A stretch of DNA of 64,000 nucleotides, taken from Maylandia zebra (lineage: Eukaryota; Chordata; Actinopteri; Cichliformes; Cichlidae). Both the position numbers and the translations under genes were made by a program. This document shows positions 63,735-64,000 of the stretch, in pieces (position 1 is the stretch's first letter; every line of letters starts with the position of its first letter). Location: positions 35,697,623 through 35,761,622 of the forward strand of contig NC_135172.1 of NCBI RefSeq assembly GCF_041146795.1, given 5' to 3'. The notes below the pieces were generated by a model. That model worked only from the letters and a program-made list of their open reading frames with translations. It was not told where the DNA came from and ran no database searches.

Positions 63735-64000
63735 CATTCCAAAACATACATTATCTTCTTTTTCATTCATTATAAGATTGATTGTTTGTTTGCTGTGGGT
63801 TTTTACCTCTTTGCCCTTAGAGGCTGAATGGGTATTGTCGCCACTCCCCCGGGTGGTGCGTAGCGTGGACACCCAAGTTTTGTAAATTCGATAACTCAAG
63901 AATGACGAAACTCAGGATTTTGTGATTGATATCGTAGGTGCATGTACTAAAAATCTTAGAATCCCTCTAAGGTCAAGGGCAGGGGTCAGATTTTCTGAAA
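63735..64000. other. hap1 intron DNA at window end
   Basis: No exon is recognised before the window ends. The last ~170 bp have a higher CpG content and may belong to another repeat, but no boundary is visible. Confidence 0.35.

Noticed and set aside
1..64000. CRISPR arrays, operons, phage or other prokaryotic defence systems
   Set aside because: Intron-bearing vertebrate genes and fish transposons fill the window. The only tandem repeats are microsatellites without spacer structure.

Overview
This is vertebrate nuclear DNA, most likely from a percomorph (perhaps cichlid-like) teleost. Genes are split by GT-AG introns, and the intervening DNA carries typical fish transposons: Tc1/mariner, hAT, RTE and Rex1/L2-like LINEs, a gypsy-type solo LTR, and tRNA-derived SINEs. 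Nothing prokaryotic, plasmid-like or viral was seen. All coding calls come from reading the sequence and from remembered protein families; no database search was run.

Layout. (1) 1-1925: last coding exon and 3' UTR of a + strand gene that I cannot name securely. (2) 1926-9400: intergenic DNA with old repeats and a young, structurally complete Tc1/mariner transposon (5482-7095) carrying an uninterrupted 340-aa transposase. (3) 9420-25360: a complete nine-exon KChIP gene, best fit kcnip2, + strand, assembling in frame to 253 aa. One intron appears to use a GC-AG boundary. Its introns hold a LINE fragment, a SINE, and a decayed Tc1 element split by a solo LTR. (4) 25580-45450: jup (plakoglobin/gamma-catenin), - strand, 14 coding exons that join in frame to 728 aa, with one or two upstream non-coding exons and a long first intron containing a hAT element. 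(5) 45450-49930: intergenic. (6) 49930 to the window end: + strand start of a HAP1/TRAK-family gene. It is called hap1 because it sits next to jup, as in mammals. It has a predicted promoter, a 5' UTR exon, a probable start-codon exon and two further coding exons, and it runs off the window.

How the genes relate. kcnip2 and jup converge tail to tail, with poly(A) signals about 240 bp apart. jup and hap1 diverge head to head across roughly 4.5 kb. The products are functionally unrelated: a calcium-sensing Kv4 channel subunit, a junctional armadillo protein, and a kinesin/dynein cargo adaptor. The jup-hap1 pairing mirrors the CTNNB1-TRAK1 pairing and so looks like a preserved vertebrate paralogon. 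kcnip2 next to jup combines human 10q24 and 17q21 content and looks like a lineage-specific junction.

I did not find a convincing new biological system. The most interesting items are the nearly pristine Tc1 transposon, the GC-AG intron in kcnip2, the ZNF143-like motif at the presumed hap1 promoter, the nested solo LTR, and two related palindromic MITEs with perfect 8-bp target duplications.
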